A stretch of DNA of 64,000 nt from UBA9676 sp035532275 (GTDB lineage: Bacteria; Actinomycetota; Actinomycetes; Streptosporangiales; Streptosporangiaceae): contig DATKRG010000225.1 in NCBI GenBank assembly GCA_035532275.1, forward strand, positions 37,790 to 101,789. Direction: 5' to 3'. Shown piece after piece: positions 41,652-50,186 of the stretch (position 1 is its first letter; every line of letters begins with the position of its first letter). The notes under the pieces were generated by a model. That model was not told the origin of the DNA, did not search any database, and was given only the letters and a program-made list of their open reading frames with translations. Position numbers and translations under genes: made by a program.

Positions 41652-43043
41652 ATGTCGCGCAGGGCGCGCTTGTCGCGCGGGAGAAGGCTGTTCCTGGTCC
41701 CGTACGGGATGCTGGTCGCCGAGCTGGGTGCGGCGTTCCCGGTGGAGGGTGGTCCGTACGAATGGGTCAAGATGGCGTTCGGCCGCTTGGCGGGGTCGGT
41801 CACGGCCGTCCTTTACTGGCTGTCGAACCCGATCTGGGTCGGCGGCACGCTGGCGGCAACGACAATCGCGACACTTAACGATTTTGTCCTGCGCAGGCCG
41901 CTGGGCACCGCCGGCGAGATCGTGGTCGGCCTGATCTTCACCTGGGTGACCGTAGCCACCGCGATCGTCGCGTTCCGCTACGGGAAGTGGGCGCCGAACA
42001 TCGGCACCATCGTGAAGATCGCGGTGGTCGCGATCTTCACGATCCTGTTCATCGTGTTCCTGGCCCGGCACGGCCGCCCGGCCGGGGTGTCGACCGTGGC
42101 CGACCTGAAGCCGTCGGTGAACGGGTTCCTGACCGTGATCGGGGTGCTGGTCTTCCTGTGGGTCGGCTTCGAGCTGTCCAGCGGGGCCTCCGAGGAGATG
42201 CTCAACCCCCAGCGGGACGTGCCCAAGATGATCCTGCGGTCCGGGGCTATCGGCGCCGTCCTGTACGGGCTGGCGATCGCCGGCATCATCCTGGTGGTCT
42301 CCCGGGCCAGCCTGTCCAGCGTCGGCGGGTTCGCCGACGCCTACAAGGCGGTCGCCTCCGACCTGCACTCGCGCCCGCTGGACGTGACGTTCGGGATCTT
42401 GATCATTCTCACCCTGGTCGGCAGCGGCTCGGTCTGGCTGGAGGGCGCCGACCGCACCCAGGCCATCGCCGCGCTGGATGGGGCGGCCCCGGCCTGGATG
42501 GGCCGCTTCGCGAGCTTCGGGACGCCGATCACCGTCAACATCGCCTCCGGCGTGATCGGCTCGGCGTTCGTCTTCTTCGTGTTCACGATCACCAAGGGCA
42601 GCCTGGCGAACTTCTTCTCGGTGATGATCGCCCTGGTGGTCTCCACCGCGGCGGTGAGCTACATCTTCGTGTTCCCGGCGCTGGTGGTGCTGCGGCGCAA
42701 GTACCCGGCCGCGGACCGGCCCTACCGGGTGCCCGGCGGGATGGCCGGGGCCTGGGTCGCGGCCGGGATCTGCGAGCTGTTCGTCATCGTCACCGCGCTC
42801 ACCCTGCTGTGGCCGGGTGCGGTCAACTCCTGGTTCGGCCAGTCCTACTCGATCACGAGCAACTGGGGAGTGTCCCGGGTCTTCTTCGAGTCGGTCACGC
42901 TCGGCGCCTTCGGGGCTATGGTGGCGGTCGGCGTGCTCTTCTGGGCGATCGGCGCCGTTGGCAGGCAGCGGGGCCTGACCGGCGAGGCGGAGGCATACCA
43001 GCAGGTGGCATCCGCCGAGGATCCCGGCCCCGGACAGAGCTGA
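41652..43043 (+). CDS. APC-family amino acid/amine permease missing TM1
   Basis: 463 residues. The sequence starts directly in the TM2 region (FLVPYGMLVAELGAAFPVEGGPYEWVKMAFG) and continues through TM3-TM12 (for example VLVFLWVGFELSSGASEEMLNPQRDVPKMILRSG). The first TM helix with its broken GSGIF-type substrate motif, normally about 40-50 residues earlier, cannot be found in any frame between the promoter (41553-41583) and 41690. It is therefore either non-functional or a deletion allele. The start at 41652 has a poor ribosome-binding site. Related permeases carry amino acids or polyamines. Confidence 0.75.
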   Translation: MSRRARLSRGRRLFLVPYGMLVAELGAAFPVEGGPYEWVKMAFGRLAGSVTAVLYWLSNPIWVGGTLAATTIATLNDFVLRRPLGTAGEIVVGLIFTWVTVATAIVAFRYGKWAPNIGTIVKIAVVAIFTILFIVFLARHGRPAGVSTVADLKPSVNGFLTVIGVLVFLWVGFELSSGASEEMLNPQRDVPKMILRSGAIGAVLYGLAIAGIILVVSRASLSSVGGFADAYKAVASDLHSRPLDVTFGILIILTLVGSGSVWLEGADRTQAIAALDGAAPAWMGRFASFGTPITVNIASGVIGSAFVFFVFTITKGSLANFFSVMIALVVSTAAVSYIFVFPALVVLRRKYPAADRPYRVPGGMAGAWVAAGICELFVIVTALTLLWPGAVNSWFGQSYSITSNWGVSRVFFESVTLGAFGAMVAVGVLFWAIGAVGRQRGLTGEAEAYQQVASAEDPGPGQS

Positions 43044-43239
43044 CCGGGCGTATACGGCGGGTACAGGCGGCGGGCAGCGGACATTCAGGGAACCCACTTA
43101 CGATTGCCTGCGTGTTACGTGCGTGTGCACGTTCCGTTCCGCCCCTATCCCGGCGGCGTATTCACGAGCGATACTCGCGATACGGGCAGAATGTCGGGCG
43201 AAGCGGAGGTCACGCCGTTTGGCGAGCAGGAGAAGGTGG

Positions 43240-43884
43240 ATGAGCAGGGGCCTCGCCGGGCTGTGGCTGATCTCGCTTGTGGTCATGGTTTCCGCATGCG
43301 GCGCACCCCCGTACACCTATGTCACGAACTCCGCCGACCAGGCCTACTTCGAGGTTCCCGGGGCATGGCACAAGATCGGCGACGCGGCCCTGGCCAACCA
43401 GCTGCACAAGGGCAGCACCAGCGAGCCGAGCGGGGTCTGGTCGGTCGGCTACGACGGCAGTCCCGCGCCGTCGGCCGCGCACGTGTTCGACTCGACGAGC
43501 CCGCAGCCCTTCGCGTTCGCGCTGGTCGAGCCGCTGAGCGCGACCGCGAGCAACACCATGTCCTACAACCAGCTGCGTGACCTGTTCCTGCCGGTGACCT
43601 CAGCGACCCGGCAGAGCGCGGTCAGGGGCGGCTTCCCGCTGACCCAGTTCCGCCTGCTGCGCGACACCGTGCTCACCCCCGGCCAGGGTGTGCACGGGGT
43701 CCGGGTCACGTTCAACTACACCTTCCCCGACGGCAGCACCGATACGTTCGACCAGGTCGCTTTCACCAACGCGGACAGCACCAAGGTGTACCTGCTGGTG
43801 CTGCACTGCCTGGCGACCTGCTACCAGCAGCATCAGAACGAGATCGAGACAGTGATCAGTTCGTTCACGGTCAGGAGCAGTTGA
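43240..43884 (+). CDS. Lipoprotein with a PsbP/DUF-like beta domain
   Basis: 214 residues. Signal peptide MSRGLAGLWLISLVVMVSACG with lipobox VSAC, so lipid-anchored outside the membrane. The body (YFEVPGAWHKIGDAALAN...RGGFPLTQFRLLRDTVL...YTFPDGSTDTFDQVAFTNADSTKVYLLVLHCLATCYQQHQNEIETVISSF) looks like the beta-sheet sensor-type fold of many actinobacterial lipoproteins. No known function. Start ATG at 43240, AGGAGAAGG upstream. It overlaps the AAA protease gene by ATGA, so it probably helps that membrane protein. Confidence 0.8.
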   Translation: MSRGLAGLWLISLVVMVSACGAPPYTYVTNSADQAYFEVPGAWHKIGDAALANQLHKGSTSEPSGVWSVGYDGSPAPSAAHVFDSTSPQPFAFALVEPLSATASNTMSYNQLRDLFLPVTSATRQSAVRGGFPLTQFRLLRDTVLTPGQGVHGVRVTFNYTFPDGSTDTFDQVAFTNADSTKVYLLVLHCLATCYQQHQNEIETVISSFTVRSS

Positions 43885-46310
43885 TGACGATGACCCCTGC
43901 AGGCACCCACGCGGGCCCGCCGGAGGGGCTGCGCCCGCCTGGCGAGCGCGCGCGGGATGAGGACCTGCTGACCCGCAAGAAGCTCTCGTTCTGGGACCGG
44001 GTGAGGTTCCTGCTCCTGCTCACCCTGATCTGGTTCATCCTGACCTGGTCGGCGATGGCGAACAACCCGCTGATCGGGTTCACCGACGCGGTGCGGATCG
44101 AGGTCAGGGCCGCCGCCTGGGTCTTCGTCCTGATGGGCCTGGAAGCGCTGCGCCAGATCCACTTCCTGGTCAGCGAGCACTGGGCGGGCTACCACCGGTT
44201 CTGGGCTCACGGGGTGTTCGGCGGGTTCGAGCGGGCCACCCACCGCAAGCTCTCCGACTGGACCAGGTTCCGGGTGTGGCGGCTGCTCACCTGGCTGTTC
44301 TGGATCGCCGTGATCGCCGTGGTCATCGGCAAGGTGACGCACACCAACCCGGCGCTGGCGCTGCTGCACCTGCCGGGCTACATCTGGCACGCGCTGCCGA
44401 CCGTCCTCCAGTACGCGTTCCTTCTCTTCTTCCTTATCCTGCAGTTCGCGGCCCTGTTCTGGTTCCTGTCCCGGGGCGGCGTGGACGTCTACTTCCCCGA
44501 CGACATCAAGACCCGGTTCGCCGACGTCTGGGGCCAGGACCACGTGCTGGAGCGGGTCAAGGAGAACATCCTCTACCTGGAGCACCCCGAGGAGGTCGAG
44601 GACCGGGGCGGCTATGTGCCCGGCGGCATCCTGCTGTGGGGGCCACCCGGCACCGGCAAGACGCTGATGGCCGAGGCGGTGGCCGGGGAGACCGGCAGGC
44701 CGTACGTGTTCGTGGACCCGGGTGCGTTCATCAACATGTTCTTCGGCGTGGGTGTGCTGAAGGTGAAGGGGCTTTTCCGCAAGCTCCGCAAGCTGGCGCT
44801 GCGCTACGGCGGGGTGATCGTCTTCTTCGACGAGGCCGACTCGCTCGGCAACCGCGGCGCGCTGGCCCAGGGCGGCCCCGGGTTCCCGCGCGGCATGACG
44901 CCGGCCCCGCACCGGGCGGGCTGCCACGGGTTCTCCTACCTGTCCCAGGACGTGCAGTGGATGCTGCTGCGGCGCGCCATGGCCTCGGGCATCGAGGACG
45001 AGCCAGCCGGCCGGCGCGCCAGGCAGATCATCGGCGGCGGCATGGGCGGCGGCGGCGGCGGTGGCGGCGGCATGGGCACACTGCAGGCGCTGCTGACCGA
45101 GCTGTCCGGGCTGAAGAAACCGCGCGGCTTCGTCAACCGCTACGTCCGGCGGCTGTTCGGCATGCGCCCCAAGCCGCCGCCCAAGTACCGGATCCTGGTC
45201 ATGATGGCCAGCAACATGCCGGAGGCGCTGGACGAGGCACTGCTGCGGCCAGGCCGGATCGACCGCATCTACAAGGTCGGCTACCCGTCCAAGGCGGGCC
45301 GGGTGAAGACCTACGCGGGCTACCTGGCCAAGGTCCGGCACGAGCTGACTGACGAGCAGGTGGACAAGCTGGCCACCATCACCCCCTACGCGACCGGCGC
45401 CACCATCAAGGACTTGGTCAACGAGGCGCTGATCACCGCGATCCGGGATGGCCGGGATGTCATCACCTGGCGGGACGTGATCCGGGCCAAGCAGCTCAAG
45501 GAGCTCGGGCCGCCCGAGGACGTGGAGTACATCGAGCGGGAACGGCACGCGGTCGCGGTCCACGAGGCCTGCCACGCGATGGTCGCCTACCGCACCCGCC
45601 AGCACATGGAGATCGACATCGCGACGATCGAGAAGGGCAGCGACTACCTCGGGATGGTCGCCAGCATCCCGCCCGAGGACCAGTTCACCCGCTGGCGCAG
45701 CGAGTACGAGACCGACATCCTGGTGTCACTCGCCTCGCTGGCCGGGGAGCGGATGTTCTTCGACGACGACAGCTCGTCCGGCGTGTCCGGCGACCTGGAG
45801 GCGGCGACCACGGTGGCCTCGTTCATGGAGGGCTTCTGGGGCATGGGGTCCACCGTGTCGTCGTACTCGACCGCCAAGCGGCTGGAGGTCGGCTCGCCCG
45901 GCGGCGGGCAGGGCGGCCGGAAGAAGAAGGGCCAGGACCCCGAGGCGGAGATGCGCCGCGCGCTGGCGGACCGGATCGAGGACAACCTGACCGGGCTGCT
46001 GGAACGGGTCGAGACGGTCATCCGCGAGAACCGGGGCCGGGTGCTCTGCCTCGCGCACGCGCTGGAGACGCACAAGACCCTCAGCGGCGACGACGTGCTC
46101 GCCGTGCTGGAGAGCCGGCAGGGCCCGCTGGTGGACGGCCGGCCCTACGGCGACTCGTCGTTCGTGCAGCAGCTGGAGGAGTATCACCGCAGTGCGGCGG
46201 CGGCTCACCGTGAGCACAGCCGGGTGACACTGACCATGCCGGTCACCCCCCGGCCGATGTGGGTGCCGCAGGGCGCGGCGGCCACACCGGACCCGGACTC
46301 GCTCGGCTGA
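43881..46310 (+). CDS. Membrane AAA+ zinc protease, FtsH-like with unusual N-terminus
   Basis: 809 residues. Several TM helices up to ~200 (FLLLLTLIWFILTW, WVFVLMGLEAL, LLTWLFWIAVIAVVIGK, YAFLLFFLILQFAALFWF), then the AAA+ domain: Walker A GPPGTGKT at 253-260, Walker B VIVFFDEAD at 311-319, sensor/arginine motif LLRPGRIDR. The M41-like protease part has HEACH at 560-564 and a third ligand in SGDLEAATTVA. Differences from FtsH: four or more TM helices, a Gly-rich insert (~385-398), and SNMPEALD in the SRH. It is translationally coupled to the lipoprotein upstream. A second, non-housekeeping FtsH-type protease; degrades membrane proteins is the inference. Confidence 0.87.
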   Translation: MMTMTPAGTHAGPPEGLRPPGERARDEDLLTRKKLSFWDRVRFLLLLTLIWFILTWSAMANNPLIGFTDAVRIEVRAAAWVFVLMGLEALRQIHFLVSEHWAGYHRFWAHGVFGGFERATHRKLSDWTRFRVWRLLTWLFWIAVIAVVIGKVTHTNPALALLHLPGYIWHALPTVLQYAFLLFFLILQFAALFWFLSRGGVDVYFPDDIKTRFADVWGQDHVLERVKENILYLEHPEEVEDRGGYVPGGILLWGPPGTGKTLMAEAVAGETGRPYVFVDPGAFINMFFGVGVLKVKGLFRKLRKLALRYGGVIVFFDEADSLGNRGALAQGGPGFPRGMTPAPHRAGCHGFSYLSQDVQWMLLRRAMASGIEDEPAGRRARQIIGGGMGGGGGGGGGMGTLQALLTELSGLKKPRGFVNRYVRRLFGMRPKPPPKYRILVMMASNMPEALDEALLRPGRIDRIYKVGYPSKAGRVKTYAGYLAKVRHELTDEQVDKLATITPYATGATIKDLVNEALITAIRDGRDVITWRDVIRAKQLKELGPPEDVEYIERERHAVAVHEACHAMVAYRTRQHMEIDIATIEKGSDYLGMVASIPPEDQFTRWRSEYETDILVSLASLAGERMFFDDDSSSGVSGDLEAATTVASFMEGFWGMGSTVSSYSTAKRLEVGSPGGGQGGRKKKGQDPEAEMRRALADRIEDNLTGLLERVETVIRENRGRVLCLAHALETHKTLSGDDVLAVLESRQGPLVDGRPYGDSSFVQQLEEYHRSAAAAHREHSRVTLTMPVTPRPMWVPQGAAATPDPDSLG

Positions 46311-46316
46311 CCAGCG

Positions 46317-46790
46317 ATGCGCCCCGCTTACCGGGTGCGGCTGGTGGCCAACCTGGTCAATGGGTCCACCCTGGCCGGGCTGCTGGTGGCCGCCGTGGGG
46401 CGGGCCCGGCTGGCCCGTGGCGGGAATGGCCTGCTGCTCGGGGAACGGTACCGGCTGCCAGTCCCCCCGGCGCCTGCGTTCTGCCTGGGGAATGTCATCC
46501 TCACCCGGATGGACGCCGGCGCCTTCAGCCAAGCGGGGGCGCTGGCGGCCCATGAGGCCCGGCACGCGACCCAGTTCGCGTGCTGCGCCGGCCTGGTCAT
46601 GCTGCCGCTCTATGCCGCCGCGGCGGGCTGGTCGTGGGTGCTCACCGGCGACTTCGGCGCCCGCAACGTCTTCGAGCGGCGTGCCGGGCTCGCCGACGGC
46701 GGGTACACCGACCGGCCGTTGCGCCCGGCCGTGGCCCGGTGGGCCCGCTCGCCCGCCGTGACCGGGACGCGGGAGCGGCGCCCGGGATGA
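46317..46790 (+). CDS. Small HExxH membrane-associated protein (putative metallopeptidase)
   Basis: 157 residues. HEARH at 79-83 (LAAHEARHATQF) is a zinc HExxH motif followed by hydrophobic segments (ACCAGLVMLPLYAAAAGWSWVLT). NVFERRAGLADGGYTDRP lies near the C-terminus. The pattern HEARHATQ with a later FERRA/GLADGGYT motif looks like DUF4157-type minigluzincins, but I am not sure of the family. It is 6 bases downstream of the FtsH-like gene and overlaps the cyclase gene by ATGA, so it is part of one operon. Confidence 0.72.
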   Translation: MRPAYRVRLVANLVNGSTLAGLLVAAVGRARLARGGNGLLLGERYRLPVPPAPAFCLGNVILTRMDAGAFSQAGALAAHEARHATQFACCAGLVMLPLYAAAAGWSWVLTGDFGARNVFERRAGLADGGYTDRPLRPAVARWARSPAVTGTRERRPG

Positions 46791-47524
46791 GGTTCCACCG
46801 GGTGAAGGTGCTGCGCCGGCTGCCGCACCCCGGCCGGGGGTTCACCCAGGGCCTGATCACCCAGGACGGCACCGTGTGGGAGAGCACCGGCCAGTACGGG
46901 CAGTCGGCGCTGCGCCGGTACCGGCTCGGCGCGCAGCACCCGGAGGCCTGCGCGCCGCTGCCGCCGGACCTGTTCGCCGAGGGGATCTGCCGCGCCGGGG
47001 ATGGCATCTGGCAGCTCACCTGGCGGGAGCGGACCGCGCTGCGCTGGCACCCGGGCACGCTGGAACTGCTGGGCGCCGTGCCCTTCAACCGGGATGGCTG
47101 GGGCATCTGCCTGGCCGGGGATCATATTCTGACCAGCGACGGCAGCAGCGAGCTGGTCCGGCGCGACCCCCGGACGCTCGCCCCGCTGGCGCTGGTCCGG
47201 GTCCGGTGCGAGGGCGAGCGGGTCGACTATCTGAACGATCTTGAGTGGTCCGGTGGGCTGGTCTGGGCCAACATCTTGACCAGGCCCTACCTGGTGGCGA
47301 TCGACCCGGTCAGTGGTGAGGTCGCCCGCATCGTCGACGCGCGGCTGGCCGGGGAGCATCACTGGGACGACCCGCAGGCCGTGCTCAACGGGATCGCGGC
47401 ACTGCCCGCCGCCGGGGAGTTCCTGCTCACCGGCAAGAACTGGCACTACCTCCATCACGTCCGCCTGGTGGAGGGCCGCCAGCGGAAGAACCCGGCGCGG
47501 CTGCTGGCCACCGGCAGCATCTGA
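46787..47524 (+). CDS. Glutaminyl-peptide cyclotransferase
   Basis: Converts N-terminal Gln of peptides to pyroglutamate. 245 residues, the plant/bacterial beta-propeller type. Motifs: GFTQGLITQDGTVWESTGQYGQSALRRY, EGICRAGDGIWQLTWRERTALRWHPGTLELL, FNRDGWGICLAGDHILTSDGSSEL, YLNDLEWSGGLVWANILTRPYLVAIDP, DDPQAVLNGIAALPAAGEFLLTGKNWHYLHHV. There is no signal peptide, so it appears cytosolic, unlike many relatives. Its ATG at 46787 overlaps the HExxH gene by 4 bases, so it is the last gene of a four-gene operon (lipoprotein, FtsH-like, HExxH, QC). Confidence 0.93.
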   Translation: MRFHRVKVLRRLPHPGRGFTQGLITQDGTVWESTGQYGQSALRRYRLGAQHPEACAPLPPDLFAEGICRAGDGIWQLTWRERTALRWHPGTLELLGAVPFNRDGWGICLAGDHILTSDGSSELVRRDPRTLAPLALVRVRCEGERVDYLNDLEWSGGLVWANILTRPYLVAIDPVSGEVARIVDARLAGEHHWDDPQAVLNGIAALPAAGEFLLTGKNWHYLHHVRLVEGRQRKNPARLLATGSI

Positions 47525-47856
47525 GGGCCGCCGCCGGGCACCCGCTCGGCCCGCAGAAGGCCCGGCTGGTAAAGAGCTGTTCACGAGTTTGCTATCGCAG
47601 CATCAAGAAAGCGCCGGAGCGTACACCGGGGCGCCATGCAGCGCATCTAACAAGTGGTTCACAATGCCCGGGGTGCCATGAAGTGCCAGGCATCGCGGTC
47701 GGTTGTCACGGAAGTCCCCCCGCCGGTTTTGCCGGGCGAAACCCGGTGCAGGCCGATCCGGCCTGTCACAGCCACTTCTGCCTGATCGCGGTCCGGTATG
47801 CGCGCCTGGCCTGCTGTGCCTCCCGGGGGGGCGGTTTCACCAACCGAAGGAGCAAT
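47525..47856 (+). other. 332-base leader region before the beta-helix gene
   Basis: No credible gene. It contains two adjacent stem-loops: CCGGG-CGAAA-CCCGG (47732-47746) and CAGGCC-GATCC-GGCCTG (47749-47765), about 90 bases before the GTG at 47857. It might be a structured 5' leader. It does not match a riboswitch consensus I can name. Confidence 0.4.
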
Positions 47857-49128
47857 GTGTTGCGCAAGCATTCCTGGGCCGCTGGGATCGCAGCGGTCAG
47901 CAGCATGGGCCTGTGGGTCCTGGCACTCGCGGCGGCCGCGCCAGCGGCGCAGGCCGGTACCCCACCCACCCTGTGGGTCTCCGCCGCGCCGGTGGCCGGG
48001 GGGAACGGCACCAGCTGCGCGAAGCCCGGCTACAACTCGATTCAGGCGGCGGTCACCGCCGCCCCGTCCGGCGCGACCGTCGAGGTGTGCGCCGGCACCT
48101 ATCCGGAGCAGGTGGTGATCACCAAGTCGCTCACCCTGAACGGGACCGGCGGCACCGCCACCGTCACCTTGCCCGCCAGCCCGGCGTACTCGACCGCCTG
48201 TGCCAGCACGGGGACGTCGGAGTACGGCGTGGACGTCTGCGGGAAGATCAACGTCACACTGAGCCACCTGGCCATCAACTCCGCCTGGCCGGGCGGCACC
48301 TGCAACGATGACCTGAACGCCGTGTTCGTGGCGGGCGGGGCAACCCTGGACTTCGGCCACTCGGCGGTCACCGCGGCCGGCGCGGTCCCGATCAACGGCT
48401 GCCAGGGCGGCATCGGTGTCCTGGTGATCAGCAGCCACCTGAAGATGTGGGACGCCGCGATCTCCGGCTACCAGAAGAACGGCATCACCCTCAAGGGCAA
48501 GGGCACCAGCGCGACCATCGAGAGCACGACGGTCACCGGCGCGGGCCCGACCCCGGTCATCGCCCAGAACGGCATCGAGGTCGCCGACGGGGCCGCCGCT
48601 TCCATTGACGGCAGCACGGTGAGCGGGAACGAATGCGATCACCCCGTCTGCGGGCCCGATTCGCTGAATCAGACCCAGTCCACCGGCGTGCTGTTCTTCA
48701 ACGCCGCGGCCGGGTCGCAATTCACCCATTCCACCGCCAAGGGCAATGACATCGGCATCTATTTCTACGCCTCGTCCGCCGCCAAAACCGGTGCCTGGAT
48801 CACTCATGACACGATCCTGGACAACCGCTACGAGGGCATCTGCCTGGACCAGGGCCGGGCCCAGATCGACCGGTCCCGGATCCGGGGCGGCAACGTCGCC
48901 TTGCAGGTGATCCAGTACCTGGGCCAGACCCCGAAGGTCAGCTCCGCCGCGGCCGACGACATCATCGGGCCGTCCGCGGTGCACGCCATCCAGGTCTACT
49001 CCGACCAGGCCAGCGGCGACGTCCCGGGCAAGCTCACGGTCAGCTACAGCAAGATCGTGGGCTCGGTCGCCAACAACAGCCCGGCCGGCGCCAGGATCAC
49101 GGTGGTACTCAAGCACACCACCACCTGA
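47857..49128 (+). CDS. Secreted right-handed beta-helix protein
   Basis: 423 residues. Sec signal peptide ending VLALAAAAPAAQAG. The mature part opens with LWVSAAPVAGGNGTSCAKPGYNSIQAAVTAAPSGATVEVCAGTYPEQVVITKSLTLNG, the usual entry of pectinesterase/carbohydrate-binding beta-helix proteins, and continues with coil repeats (ATIESTTVTGAG, ASIDGSTVSGN, SQFTHSTAKGNDIGIYFYASS). No catalytic Asp set for pectinesterase is visible, so an adhesin or lyase role is unproven. I chose the GTG at 47857 because GGAG is five bases upstream; the frame is open further. A strong hairpin terminator follows. Confidence 0.85.
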   Translation: MLRKHSWAAGIAAVSSMGLWVLALAAAAPAAQAGTPPTLWVSAAPVAGGNGTSCAKPGYNSIQAAVTAAPSGATVEVCAGTYPEQVVITKSLTLNGTGGTATVTLPASPAYSTACASTGTSEYGVDVCGKINVTLSHLAINSAWPGGTCNDDLNAVFVAGGATLDFGHSAVTAAGAVPINGCQGGIGVLVISSHLKMWDAAISGYQKNGITLKGKGTSATIESTTVTGAGPTPVIAQNGIEVADGAAASIDGSTVSGNECDHPVCGPDSLNQTQSTGVLFFNAAAGSQFTHSTAKGNDIGIYFYASSAAKTGAWITHDTILDNRYEGICLDQGRAQIDRSRIRGGNVALQVIQYLGQTPKVSSAAADDIIGPSAVHAIQVYSDQASGDVPGKLTVSYSKIVGSVANNSPAGARITVVLKHTTT

Positions 49129-49147
49129 CCTCCGCGCTGTCAGCAGG

Positions 49148-49173
49148 GGGCCGGGCCCAGCCGGGCCCGGCCC
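49148..49173. terminator. Strong GC hairpin terminator
   Basis: GGGCCGGGCCC (49148-49158), 4-base loop AGCC, GGGCCCGGCCC (49163-49173): an 11-bp perfect stem, 20 bases after the beta-helix gene stop and before thrB. Confidence 0.75.
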
Positions 49174-49250
49174 TCCGCATGTCCCGCAAGGCCGCCGCGG
49201 TGCCGGCGTGACCGGGCCACCGTGGGCACTTGCCGTCTGAGCTGGTGCCA

Positions 49251-49256
49251 TAACAT
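49251..49256 (+). promoter_or_regulatory. Leaderless -10 box of thrB
   Basis: TAACAT ends six bases before the ATG at 49263, with no ribosome-binding site. A TTGCCG (49230-49235) could be a -35, but the spacer is only 15 bases. Confidence 0.4.
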
Positions 49257-49262
49257 GCGGCC

Positions 49263-50186
49263 ATGCCGTTCGTGGACTCACCGGTGACGGTCACGGTGCC
49301 GGCCACCAGCGCCAACCTCGGCCCGGGCTTCGACTCCCTCGGGGTGGCGCTGGCACGGCACGACACGGTCACCGCCCGGCTGGGCGGGCACGGAGTGCGC
49401 GTCCGCGTGTCCGGCGAGGGCGCGGGCGAGCTCCCGCCCGACGAACGGCATCTGGTCGCGTCGGCCATGCTGGCCACCTTCGCGCAGCTCGGGCACCAGC
49501 CGGACGGCCTGGAGCTGAGCTGCCAGAACGAGATACCGCAGGCGCGCGGGATGGGCTCGTCGTCGGCGGCGATCGTGGCCGGGGTGCTGCTCGCCCGGCA
49601 GCTGGTCGCCGACGGGCCCGCGCGGCTCGACCAGGCGGCGGTGATCAGGCTCGCCGCCGGGATCGAGGGTCACCCGGACAACGTGGCGCCGTGCGTTCTG
49701 GGCGGCTTCACCATCGCGTGGACCCCGGCGGCCGAGGCCGGCCCGGGCGGCGCCCGGGCGCTGCGCATCACCGACGCCCACGGCATCGGCCCGGTCATCT
49801 TCGTGCCCGGGCAGCGCGCGTACACCGCTGCGGCCCGGGCGGTGCTGCCGGCCGCGGTGCCGCTGGCTGATGCCGCGTTCAACGTGGCGCGGACGGCGCT
49901 GCTCATCCGCGCGCTGACCGGGGCTCCCGAGCTGCTCCTGGAGGCCACCGAGGACCGGCTGCACCAGGGATACCGGGCAGCGGCCATGCCGGAGACGGCC
50001 AAGCTCGTCGCGGCCCTGCGGGAACGGGGGGCCGCGGCGGTGGTCAGCGGCGCCGGGCCGAGCGTCCTCGTGCTCGCGCCGGACGGCCCGGATCTGGCCC
50101 AGGAGGTGCTCAGCGCCTGCCCGGACGGGTGGTGGGCGGCCGCCGTGGCCGTCGACGGTCACGGCGCCCAGGTCGCAGCGGGATAG
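49263..50186 (+). CDS. thrB: Homoserine kinase
   Basis: Phosphorylates homoserine in threonine synthesis. 307 residues, GHMP kinase fold. Motif 1 VTVPATSANLGPGFDSLGVAL; motif 2, the ATP-binding PQARGMGSSSAAIVAGVLLA; motif 3 ERGAAAVVSGAGPSVLVLAPDG. hom and thrC, its usual operon partners, are not in the window; it is a stand-alone, probably leaderless gene. Its 3' end overlaps the convergent amidase gene by 77 bases. Confidence 0.95.
   Translation: MPFVDSPVTVTVPATSANLGPGFDSLGVALARHDTVTARLGGHGVRVRVSGEGAGELPPDERHLVASAMLATFAQLGHQPDGLELSCQNEIPQARGMGSSSAAIVAGVLLARQLVADGPARLDQAAVIRLAAGIEGHPDNVAPCVLGGFTIAWTPAAEAGPGGARALRITDAHGIGPVIFVPGQRAYTAAARAVLPAAVPLADAAFNVARTALLIRALTGAPELLLEATEDRLHQGYRAAAMPETAKLVAALRERGAAAVVSGAGPSVLVLAPDGPDLAQEVLSACPDGWWAAAVAVDGHGAQVAAG

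Noticed and set aside
47732..47765. c-di-AMP (ydaO) or cobalamin riboswitch before the beta-helix gene
   Set aside because: Stem-loops exist, but I could not find the conserved loop sequences of either class in order.
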